From assembly GCF_025464955.1 (NCBI RefSeq), contig NZ_JAODNM010000109.1, positions 1 to 64,000 of the forward strand: a stretch of 64,000 nt of DNA. Direction: 5' to 3'. This stretch comes from Amycolatopsis sp. GTDB lineage: Bacteria; Actinomycetota; Actinomycetes; Mycobacteriales; Pseudonocardiaceae. Position numbers and translations under genes: made by a program. Below the pieces are notes generated by a model that saw only the letters and a program-made list of their open reading frames with translations, was not told the DNA's origin and searched no databases. Shown here piece by piece: positions 50,931-60,314 of the stretch (position 1 is the stretch's first letter; the number at the start of each line of letters is the position of its first letter).

Positions 50931-52427
50931 GTGAAGATCAAGGCTCGACATGCAATGGCCGCATTGTTCTCCGCGCTGGCGGTGTGCGCCGGACTGCTGA
51001 TGGTCGTCACCGGGAGCGCGGGTGCCGCCAACATCCTGAGCAACGCCGGGTTCGAATCCGGCAACCTGGGCGGCTGGACCTGCACCGGCGCCTCCGTGGT
51101 CCACAGCCCGACGCACTCCGGGACGTCGGCGGTGTCCGGCACACCCGCAGGTCAGGACAACGCGCAGTGCTCGCAGGTGGTCTCGGTCAAGGCGAACACG
51201 GCGTACAAGCTGACGGCGTGGGTCCAGGGCAGTTACGTCTACCTCGGCGTCACGGGCAGCGGCACGACGGATTCCAACACGTGGACGCCGAGTGCCACGT
51301 CGTGGACACAGCTGGCCTACAACTTCACCACCGGCGCCTCCACCAGCAACGTCACGGTGTACCTCCACGGCTGGTACGGCCAGCCGACGTACTTCGCCGA
51401 CGACGTCAGCCTTGACGGCCCCGGCGGCACGACCCCGCCGCCGACCACTCCCACGACGCCTACTACGCCGACCACGCCCACTACGCCGTCCACCACCCCC
51501 ACCACGCCGACGACTGTGCCGCCCTCGAGCGGTTCGCTGCCGAAGCACGTCCTCACCGGCTACTGGCAGAACTTCAACAACGGCGCGAAGGTGTTGAAGC
51601 TCAGCGACGTCCCGTCGAGCTACAACCTCATCGCCGTGGCGTTTGCCGACACCGACGCGAGCAAGCCGGGTGCCGTGACGTTCACGCTCGACTCCGGCCT
51701 GTCCAGCGCGCTCGGCGGCTACACCGACGCGCAGTTCAAGGCCGATATCGCGACGCTGCACGGCCGCGGCCAGAAGGTCATCATCTCCGTCGGTGGCCAG
51801 AACGGCACGATCAGTGTTGCCGATTCGACGTCCGCGACGAACTTCGCGAACAGCATCGGCACACTGATCCAGCAGTACGGCTTCGACGGGGTCGACATCG
51901 ACCTCGAGAACGGCATCAACGCCACGTACATGGGCCAGGCGCTGCGCAGCATCAACGCCAAGGGCGGGACCGTCATCACGATGGCACCGCAGACGATCGA
52001 CATGCAGTCGACCTCGGGCGGGTACTTCCAGCTCGCGCTCGGCATCAAGGACATCCTGACGATCGTCAACATGCAGTACTACAACTCCGGCACGATGAAC
52101 GGCTGCAACGGCCAGGTCTACGGGCAGGGCGGCGTCGACTTCCTGACCGCGCTGGCGTGCATCCAGCTGCAGGGCGGCCTGCGTCCCGACCAGGTCGCGC
52201 TCGGCCTGCCGGCGTCGCCTTCGGGCGCGGGTAGTGGCTATGTGTCGCCGAGCGTCGTCAACGCGGGGCTCGACTGCCTCGCGAAGGGGACGAGCTGCGG
52301 CTCCTTCAAGCCGTCGACGACGTACCCGGCGATCCGCGGCGCGATGGACTGGTCGATCAACTGGGACGCGTCGAACGGCTACGCGTTCGCGAACTCTGTC
52401 GGCGGTCACCTGGCCGGCATGCCGTAG
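50931..52427 (+). CDS. Secreted GH18 chitinase with N-terminal carbohydrate-binding module
   Basis: 498 residues from a GTG with GGGAGG upstream. A signal peptide (1-33) is followed by a CBM4/9/16-like beta-sandwich (about 34-163, NILSNAGFESGNLGGW). A PT-rich linker (about 165-200) leads to the GH18 barrel (205-498). The catalytic D-x-x-D-x-D-x-E motif is FDGVDIDLE, with Asp319, Asp322, Asp324 and the acid Glu326. It degrades chitin outside the cell. The DasR-like site upstream links it to GlcNAc sensing. Confidence 0.95.
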   Translation: MKIKARHAMAALFSALAVCAGLLMVVTGSAGAANILSNAGFESGNLGGWTCTGASVVHSPTHSGTSAVSGTPAGQDNAQCSQVVSVKANTAYKLTAWVQGSYVYLGVTGSGTTDSNTWTPSATSWTQLAYNFTTGASTSNVTVYLHGWYGQPTYFADDVSLDGPGGTTPPPTTPTTPTTPTTPTTPSTTPTTPTTVPPSSGSLPKHVLTGYWQNFNNGAKVLKLSDVPSSYNLIAVAFADTDASKPGAVTFTLDSGLSSALGGYTDAQFKADIATLHGRGQKVIISVGGQNGTISVADSTSATNFANSIGTLIQQYGFDGVDIDLENGINATYMGQALRSINAKGGTVITMAPQTIDMQSTSGGYFQLALGIKDILTIVNMQYYNSGTMNGCNGQVYGQGGVDFLTALACIQLQGGLRPDQVALGLPASPSGAGSGYVSPSVVNAGLDCLAKGTSCGSFKPSTTYPAIRGAMDWSINWDASNGYAFANSVGGHLAGMP

Positions 52428-52443
52428 GTCCGGCGCGGGCCTG

Positions 52444-52496
52444 CCCCTCAAGGCCACTTTGAGTGCGTTCACCGCGCTCAGGGTGGCCTTGAGGGG
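52444..52496 (+). terminator. Hairpin after the chitinase
   Basis: CCCCTCAAGGCCACTTTGAG and CTCAGGGTGGCCTTGAGGGG, near-perfect arms of about 20 bp, begin 17 bp after the stop. Confidence 0.75.
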
Positions 52497-52503
52497 TCTC
52501 CAG

Positions 52504-52520
52504 AGGTAGCTTGCCTACCT
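52504..52520. promoter_or_regulatory. AGGTAG-CTTGC-CTACCT dyad before the cupin gene
   Basis: A perfect 6-bp-arm dyad 20 bp upstream of the ATG, overlapping the expected promoter. CTACCTACTACCT continues the motif directly. Typical size for a MarR, TetR or HxlR operator. Confidence 0.4.
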
Positions 52521-52540
52521 ACTACCTGGGGAGGCAGCTC

Positions 52541-53023
52541 ATGACACTGGTCCACGAAGCCGTGCTCATCCGCGGCGAGGAAGCCGAAACGCTCGCCAGC
52601 GAGACGAGCGCCATCCGCCTGCTCGTCGACTCCAGTTCCACCGGCGGAGCGCTCAGCACGCAGCGCGTCACCCTCGCGGCTGGTGCGAACGGCGCTGTTC
52701 CACACCACCACACGGCGTCGACCGAGTTCTTCTACATCTTGAACGGCACGGTCCAGGTGTTGGCGGGGGACAAGGTTCTTGTTCTGGGGCAAGGCGATGT
52801 GGCCGTCGTCCCGCCGAACATGCCGCACGCCTTCGCGGCCGCGCCAGACTGCGAGGCGGACCTGCTGATCGTCATCACGCCCGGAATCGAGCGTTTCGAG
52901 TACTTCCGGCTGCTGGCCAAGGTGCGCTCGGGCGAAGCGACGCTGCAAGACCTGCTCGACAGCCAGGAGCTCTACGACACCCACTTCCTCGACAGCCCCG
53001 TCTGGACCCAGGAACGCTCCTGA
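52541..53023 (+). CDS. Cupin-domain protein
   Basis: 160 residues, a single cupin barrel. Metal-type residues are in HHHTASTEFFYILNG and the second motif GDVAVVPPNMPHAF. It may be a small-molecule dioxygenase or isomerase or a ligand-binding protein. A GGGGAGG site lies before the ATG at 52541. It is convergent with the beta-galactosidase gene, with only 8 bp between stops and no hairpin. Confidence 0.8.
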   Translation: MTLVHEAVLIRGEEAETLASETSAIRLLVDSSSTGGALSTQRVTLAAGANGAVPHHHTASTEFFYILNGTVQVLAGDKVLVLGQGDVAVVPPNMPHAFAAAPDCEADLLIVITPGIERFEYFRLLAKVRSGEATLQDLLDSQELYDTHFLDSPVWTQERS

Positions 53024-53031
53024 CTGGTCTC

Positions 53032-55881
53032 CTACGGGACCACCAACGCGAAGGTGACGGTCAGGCTCGCTTTTTGCGGGTGGAGGCGGTGTTGGGGGAG
53101 GACGCCGGGGCCGCAGGCGGCGGTGCCGAGGCCGTTCTGCGCGAGGTCCAGGTTGAGGTGGACCAGGTCGTCCGCGTGCAGGTCGGTGGTGTGGGCGGCG
53201 GCGTCGAGGGCTTCGGTGGTCCAGCGGCGTGCCGTCAGGTCGAAGGTGGGCGATCCCGAGATGCGTAAGCCGTCGCCGGTGTCCGCGATGAGGCGCGCCC
53301 AGCGGACGTCGGCTCGGTTGCCGTTCTCCTGTGGGAAGACGTACGGCGTTTGGAGGTCGTCGACGCGCTGGGCGAAGCGGCCGATCCTGGCGGCTTGCCT
53401 GCTATCGGCGTACGCCTCGCCGGGGCCCGCGCCGAACCACTCAACGTGGTCGAGCGTGCCGGGGACGGACATCCGCAGGCCGAGTCGCGGGAGCGTGCAC
53501 GGCCATTCGCCGTCGGGCTCGATGTCCACTCGCAGGGTCAGCGTGGTGTCGTCGGACGTCCAGTGGTAGTCCGCGAGTATCCCGAAGTCGTGTGCGGGCG
53601 GCGCGACGCGGGTGCGGACGATGAGTCCGTCACCGACGACGTCCACATCGGACACACGGTGCTGAAGGCGGTGCAGGCCCGCTTTGCGCCAGGCCTGTTC
53701 GTCGGGCTCGTGCCCGCCGCGGTCGTTCTCGGTCGGCGCTCGCCAGAGGTCGAGGCTGGGACCGGTGACCGAGTACTGCCCCAGCGCGGTCAGCTTTCCC
53801 GTATACGGCTGGAATTCGCCGATGCCGAGGGTGAGCCTGTTGGAACGCCGTGAAACCAGGAAACCGGCCGAGGGAGCGGGAGGCTCTTTGGGTGGAGCCA
53901 GCTGCGACTGTCCCCATGCGACCACGTGACCCGCGTCCGCCCACGTCGTGTCGGCGCGTAGTTCCGCTCGGACGGTAAGCCAGGTTTCGCTTTCGGTCGC
54001 GGCCGTCTTCGGCAGCGAGACCTCGACGCTCTGTCCTGGTTGGACGTCCGGCACGTCCAGGATTCCACCGGTGACCGGAGTTCCTTCCTCTTCGAGCACC
54101 CAGGTGAAGATGAGATGCCTCAGCGATTGGAAGGTGTGGTGGTTTTCGATCCGGAACCCGTCGGCGATATCGGTGATACGGACCGGTTCCATGACCTTCG
54201 CGTATTCGATCAGCCCCGGCGACGGAGTCCGATCGGGAAAGACCAAACCGTCGATGATGAAGGTTCCGTCGTGGATGGACTCGCCGAAGTCGCCGCCGTA
54301 GGCGAAAAACTCCTGACCCTCCTCGTCGTGTCGGGTGATGCCGTGGTCGATCCACTCCCAGATGAACCCGCCCTGACACTGGGGATAGCGCTCGAAGAGT
54401 TCGCGGTATTCGAGGAGCCCGCCGGGGCCGTTTCCCATGGCGTGGCCGTATTCGCAGAGCAGGAAAGGCATCTCCCGGCGTCGGAGGTTGTCGTCGTCCT
54501 GACGGCCGATGCGGTCCACCTCGGCGTGGTCGGCATACATCCGGCTGTGGATGTCGACGTAAGCGCAGTCGAAGTCGCCTTCGTAGTGGATGGGCCGGGA
54601 GTCGTCGCGTTCACGGACCCAGTCCGCCATTCGTGCCAGGTTCTGACCGGTGTATGCCTCGTTGCCCAGCGACCACAGGATGACGCTGGGGCGGTTCTTG
54701 TCCCGTTCGACCGTGCGGCGGATCCGGTCCAGATAGGCGTCTGTCCACCGTGGATCGTCGCTGGGATTTCCTGCCCAGCCGAGTTCGCCGAAACCGTGGG
54801 TTTCGAGATCGCACTCGTCGACCACCCAGAGACCGTATTCGTCGCAGAGTTCGAGGAAGTACGGGTCCGGCGGGTAGTGGCTGGTACGGACGGCGTTGAC
54901 GTTGTGCTGTTTCATCAGTTTCACGTCGGCGAGCGCGGTTTCGGCCGGGACGGCCCGACCGAACCGCGGATGGTGTTCGTGCCGGTTGACGCCCCGGAAC
55001 AGGATCCGCTGCCCGTTCACTTTCAGCTGGCCGTGCTCGATCGCCACCGTGCGGAAACCGATCCGGACCCGAACCCGTTCGGCGTCGGTGAACAGTGTTC
55101 CGTGATAAAGGCGCGGTGTTTCCGCGCTCCACGGCTCGACGGCGTCGATGACGATCGGCCGATCGACCGGCTCGTTCTCGATACCCAATTCCGGCACGCT
55201 GAGCCGGGCGCCGGAAGTCGTCTCGACGCACATTGTGCCTTGGCCGCTGACGTGGTCGTAGTCAGCACGAATCCAGTAGTCCCCGATGCCACCGGAAGGG
55301 CGCGCGAGCAGCGTGACATTGCGGAAGATGCCCGACAGCCACCACATGTCCTGGTCTTCGAGGTAGCTGCCGGCAGACCACTGGTGTACGCGGACGGCCA
55401 GCAGGTTACCGCCGACACGCAGTAGCGGGCCGACGTCGAATTCCGACGGGAGCCGACTTCCCTTGGTCACGCCGAGTTCGTGGCCGTTCAGCCAGATCTT
55501 CGCGCAGGAGTCGATCCCGTCGAAACGCAGGACTGCCGGTTCGTCGAGCCATTCCGCGGTCAGTTCGAAGCGCAGCCGGTAGTCGCCGGTCGGGTTGTCC
55601 GACGGTACCTCGGGTGGCTTGACCGGAAACGGATAGACGACGTTGGTATAGGCCGGTTTGCCGTGTCCGTGTAGCTGCCAGTTGGCCGGAACCGGCAGTT
55701 CGGACCACGCCGAGTCGTCGAAGTCCTCGTCCTCGATGTGCTCCGGCGCGGCGGGAATGCTCGGAGAGAGCAGGAAGGACCAGGTCCCGTTGAGGCTGAG
55801 CGATCTCGCGTCCGAGGTGAAGGCGGCTCGAGGGGACACGCTGCCGTGGCCGGGGGAGAAGTCTTCGACGTACGACGACAT
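53032..55881 (-). CDS. lacZ: GH2 beta-galactosidase
   Basis: 949 residues, close to classical LacZ size. In order: jelly-roll sugar-binding domain (about 25-200), immunoglobulin-like domain, TIM barrel (about 290-590) and the C-terminal small-chain domain (about 690-945). The acid/base is Glu408 in LGNEAYTGQN and the nucleophile is Glu477 in LCEYGHAMGNG. Galactose-binding signatures such as NRHEHHPRFGR and WEWIDHGI are present. No signal peptide, so hydrolysis occurs after uptake. It is the last gene of an operon with a CUT1 importer and is probably induced by beta-galactosides. Confidence 0.95.
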   Translation of the reverse strand: MSSYVEDFSPGHGSVSPRAAFTSDARSLSLNGTWSFLLSPSIPAAPEHIEDEDFDDSAWSELPVPANWQLHGHGKPAYTNVVYPFPVKPPEVPSDNPTGDYRLRFELTAEWLDEPAVLRFDGIDSCAKIWLNGHELGVTKGSRLPSEFDVGPLLRVGGNLLAVRVHQWSAGSYLEDQDMWWLSGIFRNVTLLARPSGGIGDYWIRADYDHVSGQGTMCVETTSGARLSVPELGIENEPVDRPIVIDAVEPWSAETPRLYHGTLFTDAERVRVRIGFRTVAIEHGQLKVNGQRILFRGVNRHEHHPRFGRAVPAETALADVKLMKQHNVNAVRTSHYPPDPYFLELCDEYGLWVVDECDLETHGFGELGWAGNPSDDPRWTDAYLDRIRRTVERDKNRPSVILWSLGNEAYTGQNLARMADWVRERDDSRPIHYEGDFDCAYVDIHSRMYADHAEVDRIGRQDDDNLRRREMPFLLCEYGHAMGNGPGGLLEYRELFERYPQCQGGFIWEWIDHGITRHDEEGQEFFAYGGDFGESIHDGTFIIDGLVFPDRTPSPGLIEYAKVMEPVRITDIADGFRIENHHTFQSLRHLIFTWVLEEEGTPVTGGILDVPDVQPGQSVEVSLPKTAATESETWLTVRAELRADTTWADAGHVVAWGQSQLAPPKEPPAPSAGFLVSRRSNRLTLGIGEFQPYTGKLTALGQYSVTGPSLDLWRAPTENDRGGHEPDEQAWRKAGLHRLQHRVSDVDVVGDGLIVRTRVAPPAHDFGILADYHWTSDDTTLTLRVDIEPDGEWPCTLPRLGLRMSVPGTLDHVEWFGAGPGEAYADSRQAARIGRFAQRVDDLQTPYVFPQENGNRADVRWARLIADTGDGLRISGSPTFDLTARRWTTEALDAAAHTTDLHADDLVHLNLDLAQNGLGTAACGPGVLPQHRLHPQKASLTVTFALVVP

Positions 55882-55902
55882 GGGGCCCTTTCTACTGTGG
55901 AC

Positions 55903-56730
55903 TCAACCCTTGAGTGCGCCGGCAGCGATGTTCTTGATGAAGTGCCGAGCGCCGAACAAGAACACGATGATCAGCGGGATGATCGCGACCAGCGTGCCGG
56001 CCATGACCACGCTGTAGTCGGAGACGTAGAGGCCGTTCAACTGCGAAAGCGCGACCTGGAGCGTGACGTGGTTGGAGTCGATCAGGACGACGAGCGGCCA
56101 CAGGTAGTCGTTCCAGGAGTTGACGAACGTGAAGATACCCAGGAAGGCGAGCGCCGGACGCAACACCGGGAGCGCGATCGTCCAATAAGTACGGAAGAAG
56201 CCGGCACCGTCCATTCTGGCCGCTTCGAGCAGCTCGTCGGGCAGCGCGCTCTGGCAATACTGCCGCATCCAGAAGATGCCGAACGCGTTGGCGGCGGCCG
56301 GGATGATCAGTGCTTTCAATGAGCCGACCCAGCCGAAGCTCGCCATGATGGAGAACTGCGGAATGGACGCGAGTTGGGCCGGCACCACGAAGGTGGCCAG
56401 CAGGATCCCGAACAGGATCGAGCTGCCGGGAAAGCGGTACTTGGCGAAGGTGAAGGCGGCGAGCGAGTCGAAGAAGAGCACGAGCACGGTGACCGCGACG
56501 GCCACGATCAGCGTGTTCAGCAGTGAACCGAAGAAATCGATCTTGGCGAAGACCTGGGAGATATTGCTGAAGAAGTGCCCGCCGAAGGTGAGGCGCGGCG
56601 GGGTGGCGTAGATGTCGGCCGTGGTGTTGGACGCCATGACGACGATCCAGTAGTAGGGGAACAGCAGGATGAGTGCGCCGATGGTGAGTGCGCCGTAGGT
56701 CATGAGTCGTCCGCGCCGGTTCGAAATCAT
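55903..56730 (-). CDS. Sugar ABC permease, MalG-type
   Basis: 275 residues with about six helices and the CUT1 loop EAARMDGAGFFRTYWTIALP. It pairs with the MalF-type permease, whose stop overlaps its ATG (ATGA). It is 21 bp upstream of lacZ in the same operon. As usual in actinobacteria no dedicated ATPase is encoded, so a shared MsiK-like ATPase is expected. Confidence 0.95.
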   Translation of the reverse strand: MISNRRGRLMTYGALTIGALILLFPYYWIVVMASNTTADIYATPPRLTFGGHFFSNISQVFAKIDFFGSLLNTLIVAVAVTVLVLFFDSLAAFTFAKYRFPGSSILFGILLATFVVPAQLASIPQFSIMASFGWVGSLKALIIPAAANAFGIFWMRQYCQSALPDELLEAARMDGAGFFRTYWTIALPVLRPALAFLGIFTFVNSWNDYLWPLVVLIDSNHVTLQVALSQLNGLYVSDYSVVMAGTLVAIIPLIIVFLFGARHFIKNIAAGALKG

Positions 56731-57686
56731 CGGGAGACCCCCTTCCCGATCGTCCGGTCCGGTCGTTGGATCAGGCGCCAGTTGATGATCGCGAAGATGA
56801 CCACGACCAGGAAGATGCCCCAGGCGATCGCCGCGCCGTAGCCGAAGTTGTTGTTGTAGAACGCCTCGTTGTAGAAGTACAGGACCATGGTGAGGCCGCC
56901 CTCGGACGGCCCGCCGCGGTTGCCGACCAACACCTGGGACTCGGTGAAGATCTGCATTCCGTTGATCGCCGACATCAGTACCGAGAACAGCAGAACCGGT
57001 CGTAGCAAAGGAAGAGTGACCCGGAAGAAGGTCTGGACCGCGTTGGCGCCGTCCAGTTTGGCCGCTTCGTAGACGTCGGCCGGAATGGCCTGCAGCCCGG
57101 CCAGGAAGATGATCGAGTTGTAGCCGACCCACCGCCAGATGATCATGATCGAGACGGCGGCTTTGATGCCCCAGGGGTTCGTCAGCCAGGGCACCCCGTG
57201 GATGCCGACCAACCCCAGCAGCCAGTTGAAGATCCCGAACTGCTCGCTGAAGATAGAACCGAACACCAGCGAAGCCGCGACCACCGACGTGACGTTCGGC
57301 AGGAAGTACGCGATGCGGTAGACGCCTTTGAAGCGGATAGACGAGTTGAGCCCGACCGCGATCACCAGTGCCAGCGCGGTCATCGGGACCGTCGACAGCA
57401 CCCAGATGATCAGCGTGTTGCCGATCGAGTTCCAGAACGTCGTGTCGGTGAAGAGGAACCCGAAGTTGGCCAGCCCGACGAAGTGCATCGGCCCGACGCC
57501 GTCCCAGCGTTGCAGCGAAAGGAACAGCGAGTACAGGATCGGGTAGAGACCGAAGATGGCGAACAGGATGAAGAAGGGCGAAATCGCCAGGTAATAAGGA
57601 AGATAACGCCATCGCCGGGAGCCGTGGGTCGGCGGTGCCGAACGCAGCGGGGCGCGCAGGGTGTCGAGCGGGGGTGCGACGGTCAT
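56727..57686 (-). CDS. Sugar ABC permease, MalF-type
   Basis: 319 residues, six helices and the CUT1 motif YEAAKLDGANAVQTFFRVTLP, with an extra N-terminal cytoplasmic segment. Start and stop overlap the neighbouring cistrons by four bases, giving tight coupling with the binding protein before it and the MalG-type gene after it. Confidence 0.95.
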   Translation of the reverse strand: MTVAPPLDTLRAPLRSAPPTHGSRRWRYLPYYLAISPFFILFAIFGLYPILYSLFLSLQRWDGVGPMHFVGLANFGFLFTDTTFWNSIGNTLIIWVLSTVPMTALALVIAVGLNSSIRFKGVYRIAYFLPNVTSVVAASLVFGSIFSEQFGIFNWLLGLVGIHGVPWLTNPWGIKAAVSIMIIWRWVGYNSIIFLAGLQAIPADVYEAAKLDGANAVQTFFRVTLPLLRPVLLFSVLMSAINGMQIFTESQVLVGNRGGPSEGGLTMVLYFYNEAFYNNNFGYGAAIAWGIFLVVVIFAIINWRLIQRPDRTIGKGVSR

Positions 57687-58972
57687 GAGTTCACTCCCTG
57701 CAGGAGGAGCAGGCGGTGGACGGCCGTCCGTGCGTCTTGCCAGGCCTTTTCAGGGTCTTTGCCGGCGAGTTCGACGTTGCTGAGTTGGTCGGTGTAGGTG
57801 TCGCTGATCGCGATGTCGTACGGGCTGAAGTAGGCGGGTTTGACTTCGTTGGCCGACTTGCTGAACACGTTCATGGTCACCTGCCCGCCGAAGAACGGTT
57901 CCGGTGCGAGCAGCCGCGGATCGGTGAAGGCCGACGGGCTCGACGGGAACAGGCCTTCGTCGAGGTAGGTGCGCGGCTGGTTCTCGGGGGACTGGATCCA
58001 GCGGATGATGTCGAACGCGGCTTGCGGGTGCGGGCAGTATTTCGTGATCGCGAGGAACGAACCACCCTGGTTTCCCGCTCCGCCCGGACTTCGGCAGACC
58101 CGCCATTTCCCGGCGGTGCCCGGTGCCGATTTTTTCAGCTCGCCGGTGATCCACGACGCGTTGACGAAGCTCAGTTCCTTGCCGTTGTTCCAGGCGGCGT
58201 GCCGGTCGACTGAGTTGCCGGGGTCCTGGCCGCCCGCGTATCCGGCTGTCAAGCCGCGGTGGAAGGCGTCGACGGCGCGGTCCCAGGCCCGGCGGACCTG
58301 GGCGTGGTCGCCGACGAAGTTGTTCTGGCGGTCGAAGTACTTCACCGGCAGCTGGGCCATCGAATAGGTGAACACCGTTTTGGTGTCGGTGATCAGATGC
58401 CGTCCCGGCAGTACCTTCTGCAGTTTTTCGCCGAAGGTGAAATAGTCGTCCCAAGTGGACACCACGGCGGCGACGTCGTCGGGCTCGCTCGGGAAACCGG
58501 CCTGGGCGAACAGGTCGTGCCGGTAGTAGAGCGCGGCAGGCCCGATATCGATCGGGAAACCGACCATGAACCCGTCCGGCGCGGTGCCTGCCGCCCACTT
58601 CCACGGGAGGTACTCGTCTTTGACGCCGTCCGCGCCGAGTGTCCGCAGGTCGACGAACTGGTCCGAGTCAGGGAAGTAGGTCGCGATGTCGTCGCCCAGC
58701 ATGGTGATGTCGGGCAGGTACGAACCGCCGGACATCGCCGCGAGCAGCCGGTGCTTGAGATCGCCGCTCACCTGGTTCGGGTTGAGCTGGTCGGCGGCGA
58801 AGCGTTTCACGGCGTCCGCGAGCACGCCGTCGGACAGCCCGTTCGAGGTGTACCACAGCGTCAGCTTGCCTGGGCTCGCCGTGGTCGGGCTGGAGCAGCC
58901 GGCGACGCCGAGGGCGGCGGTGCCGAGCGCGGCTGCGGCGGTGGTGAGGAAACTTCGTCGAGTCAGCGTCAT
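57683..58972 (-). CDS. Sugar ABC substrate-binding protein, Tat-type lipoprotein
   Basis: 429 residues. The signal MTLTRRSFLTTAAAALGTAA combines a twin-arginine motif with a lipobox VAGC (Cys26), so it is exported folded and lipidated. The fold is that of extracellular solute-binding family 1 (LTLWYTSNGL, PDITMLGDDIATYFP). It should bind beta-galactosides, judged by the lacZ in the operon. GGAGG precedes the ATG at 58972. The first cistron of the four-gene transport/hydrolysis operon, 25 bp downstream of the LacI operators. Confidence 0.95.
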   Translation of the reverse strand: MTLTRRSFLTTAAAALGTAALGVAGCSSPTTASPGKLTLWYTSNGLSDGVLADAVKRFAADQLNPNQVSGDLKHRLLAAMSGGSYLPDITMLGDDIATYFPDSDQFVDLRTLGADGVKDEYLPWKWAAGTAPDGFMVGFPIDIGPAALYYRHDLFAQAGFPSEPDDVAAVVSTWDDYFTFGEKLQKVLPGRHLITDTKTVFTYSMAQLPVKYFDRQNNFVGDHAQVRRAWDRAVDAFHRGLTAGYAGGQDPGNSVDRHAAWNNGKELSFVNASWITGELKKSAPGTAGKWRVCRSPGGAGNQGGSFLAITKYCPHPQAAFDIIRWIQSPENQPRTYLDEGLFPSSPSAFTDPRLLAPEPFFGGQVTMNVFSKSANEVKPAYFSPYDIAISDTYTDQLSNVELAGKDPEKAWQDARTAVHRLLLLQGVNS

Positions 58973-58996
58973 TGCTGCAACCTCCGGGAGGCGCCC

Positions 58997-59020
58997 GTGA
59001 GCGTTCCCGTGAACGTTCAC
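58997..59020 (-). promoter_or_regulatory. Tandem LacI-type operators
   Basis: GTGAACGTTCAC at 59009-59020 is a perfect 12-bp palindrome (extended by C/G to 14 bp). It abuts an imperfect copy, GTGAGCGTTCCC, at 58997-59008. They lie just upstream of the binding-protein gene and are the obvious targets of the LacI-family gene next door. Confidence 0.75.
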
Positions 59021-59143
59021 GAATCGGCCCAGAGTTTGACCGACGGCCCCCGCCCCTGTCAAGAACCCCCTGGTCCAGCACCCCTGATGGGCACTCTCGT
59101 CCCCAAGTGCCCTCAATGCGCACGCCCACTACCCGCGCCCCTC

Positions 59144-59205
59144 GCAACTCGCCGTCGAGTTGCGGTACCCAAGTACTTAGCGATCGCAACTCGATGGCGA
59201 GTTGC
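59144..59205. repeat. Paired 20-bp palindromes, centre spacing 42 bp
   Basis: Copies at 59144-59163 and 59186-59205 (GATGG loop variant). The spacer contains GGTACCCAAGTACTTAGC. Upstream, GGGCACT and AGTGCCC (59089-59112) form a separate small hairpin. Confidence 0.8.
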
Positions 59206-59220
59206 GATGCTTAGCGTGCG

Positions 59221-59252
59221 CAAGGAGGGCACAAAAGGACAAAAGTGCCTTG
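59221..59252 (-). terminator. Hairpin with T tracts after the LacI gene
   Basis: On the minus strand CAAGGCAC pairs with GTGCCCTCCTTG around TTTTGTCCTTTT, 12 bp beyond the stop. Confidence 0.5.
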
Positions 59253-59264
59253 GTGCGGGTGGGG

Positions 59265-60263
59265 TCAGGCGGAGTCGCGCAGGAGGAGGGACGCGCGGAC
59301 GACGAGGTCTTCGGGGTCCTGGGCGGTCGTGTCGCCGCGCGCGAGGAGGCGGGCGACCTGGTCGACCGCGAGGGTGCCGAGGCGGCGGGTGTCGATGCCG
59401 ACGCTGGTCAGCGGTGGTTCCATGATCGCGCCGAGCTCCAGGCCGTCGAACCCGATGACGGCCAGGTCGGCCGGCACCCGCAGGCCCCGCTTCCGGGCTT
59501 GCCGCATGGCGCCGATCGCGATGATGTCGTTGAAGGTGAAGATCGCCGTCACGTCCGCGTGTGCGGCGAGAAGTTCGTCCAGCGCCTCGGCGCCGCCCTC
59601 GATCGACTGGCTCGCGCCGACAACCCACGACGTGTCCAGCTCAAGACCCTGCTCCGCGGCGGCGGCGAAGAACCAGTGCTGCCGGATGCTGGGCTCGGGC
59701 CGTCGGTTGTGGTCGAGCATGCCGATCCGCCGATGACCGGCCTTGACCAGGTGCGTGACCGCCTCGCGCACGCCATCCTCGCCGTCGATCCGGATTGAGC
59801 TGAACCGCGGGTTCTGGTGCTCGCGGCCGATGAACACCACCGGTACGCCAGGGACGTGGCTGTCGAGGTCGGACTCCGGCAGGCTGAAGTACCCGACGAT
59901 CGCGTCCACCTGGGAACCGATCACCTTCAGCGTGCTCAGTTCCTGCTCGGCGTTGTCGGCCGTGTCGTAGATTACGACGTGCCATTCCCGCGCGCGGGCG
60001 GCGTCGAGAGCGCTCGACGCGACCTCGGTGAAGAACGGGTTCAGCAGGTCCGGAACGACCAGGCCGATCGTGGTGGTGTCCTGCCGGACCAGCCCTCGCG
60101 CGAACCGGCTCGGCCGGTAGTCCAGCTCGCGGGCGGCGTCGAGCACGCGTTGTTTCGTCGCGCCGTCGATCTCGGCCTTGTCGTTGAGCGCACGGGACAC
60201 CGTCTGCCGCGACACCCCGGCCGTGCGGGCGACGTCGTGGATGGTCACCCGTTTGCGTTCCAT
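59265..60263 (-). CDS. LacI-family transcriptional regulator of the beta-galactoside operon
   Basis: 332 residues. The N-terminal helix-turn-helix VTIHDVARTAGVSRQTVSRA and the hinge RPSRFARGL are intact, followed by the sugar-binding periplasmic-like domain (TIGLVVPDLLNPFF, AIFTFNDIIAIGAM, VIGFDGLELGAIM). It lies upstream of the importer operon on the same strand, and a perfect palindromic operator sits between them. It should repress the operon until a galactoside or its derivative binds. Confidence 0.95.
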   Translation of the reverse strand: MERKRVTIHDVARTAGVSRQTVSRALNDKAEIDGATKQRVLDAARELDYRPSRFARGLVRQDTTTIGLVVPDLLNPFFTEVASSALDAARAREWHVVIYDTADNAEQELSTLKVIGSQVDAIVGYFSLPESDLDSHVPGVPVVFIGREHQNPRFSSIRIDGEDGVREAVTHLVKAGHRRIGMLDHNRRPEPSIRQHWFFAAAAEQGLELDTSWVVGASQSIEGGAEALDELLAAHADVTAIFTFNDIIAIGAMRQARKRGLRVPADLAVIGFDGLELGAIMEPPLTSVGIDTRRLGTLAVDQVARLLARGDTTAQDPEDLVVRASLLLRDSA

Positions 60264-60314
60264 GGTGGGGAGTCTAGAGCTCCAGCCGGAGTGCGCCTGG
60301 TGTGTCGTAGTCGC

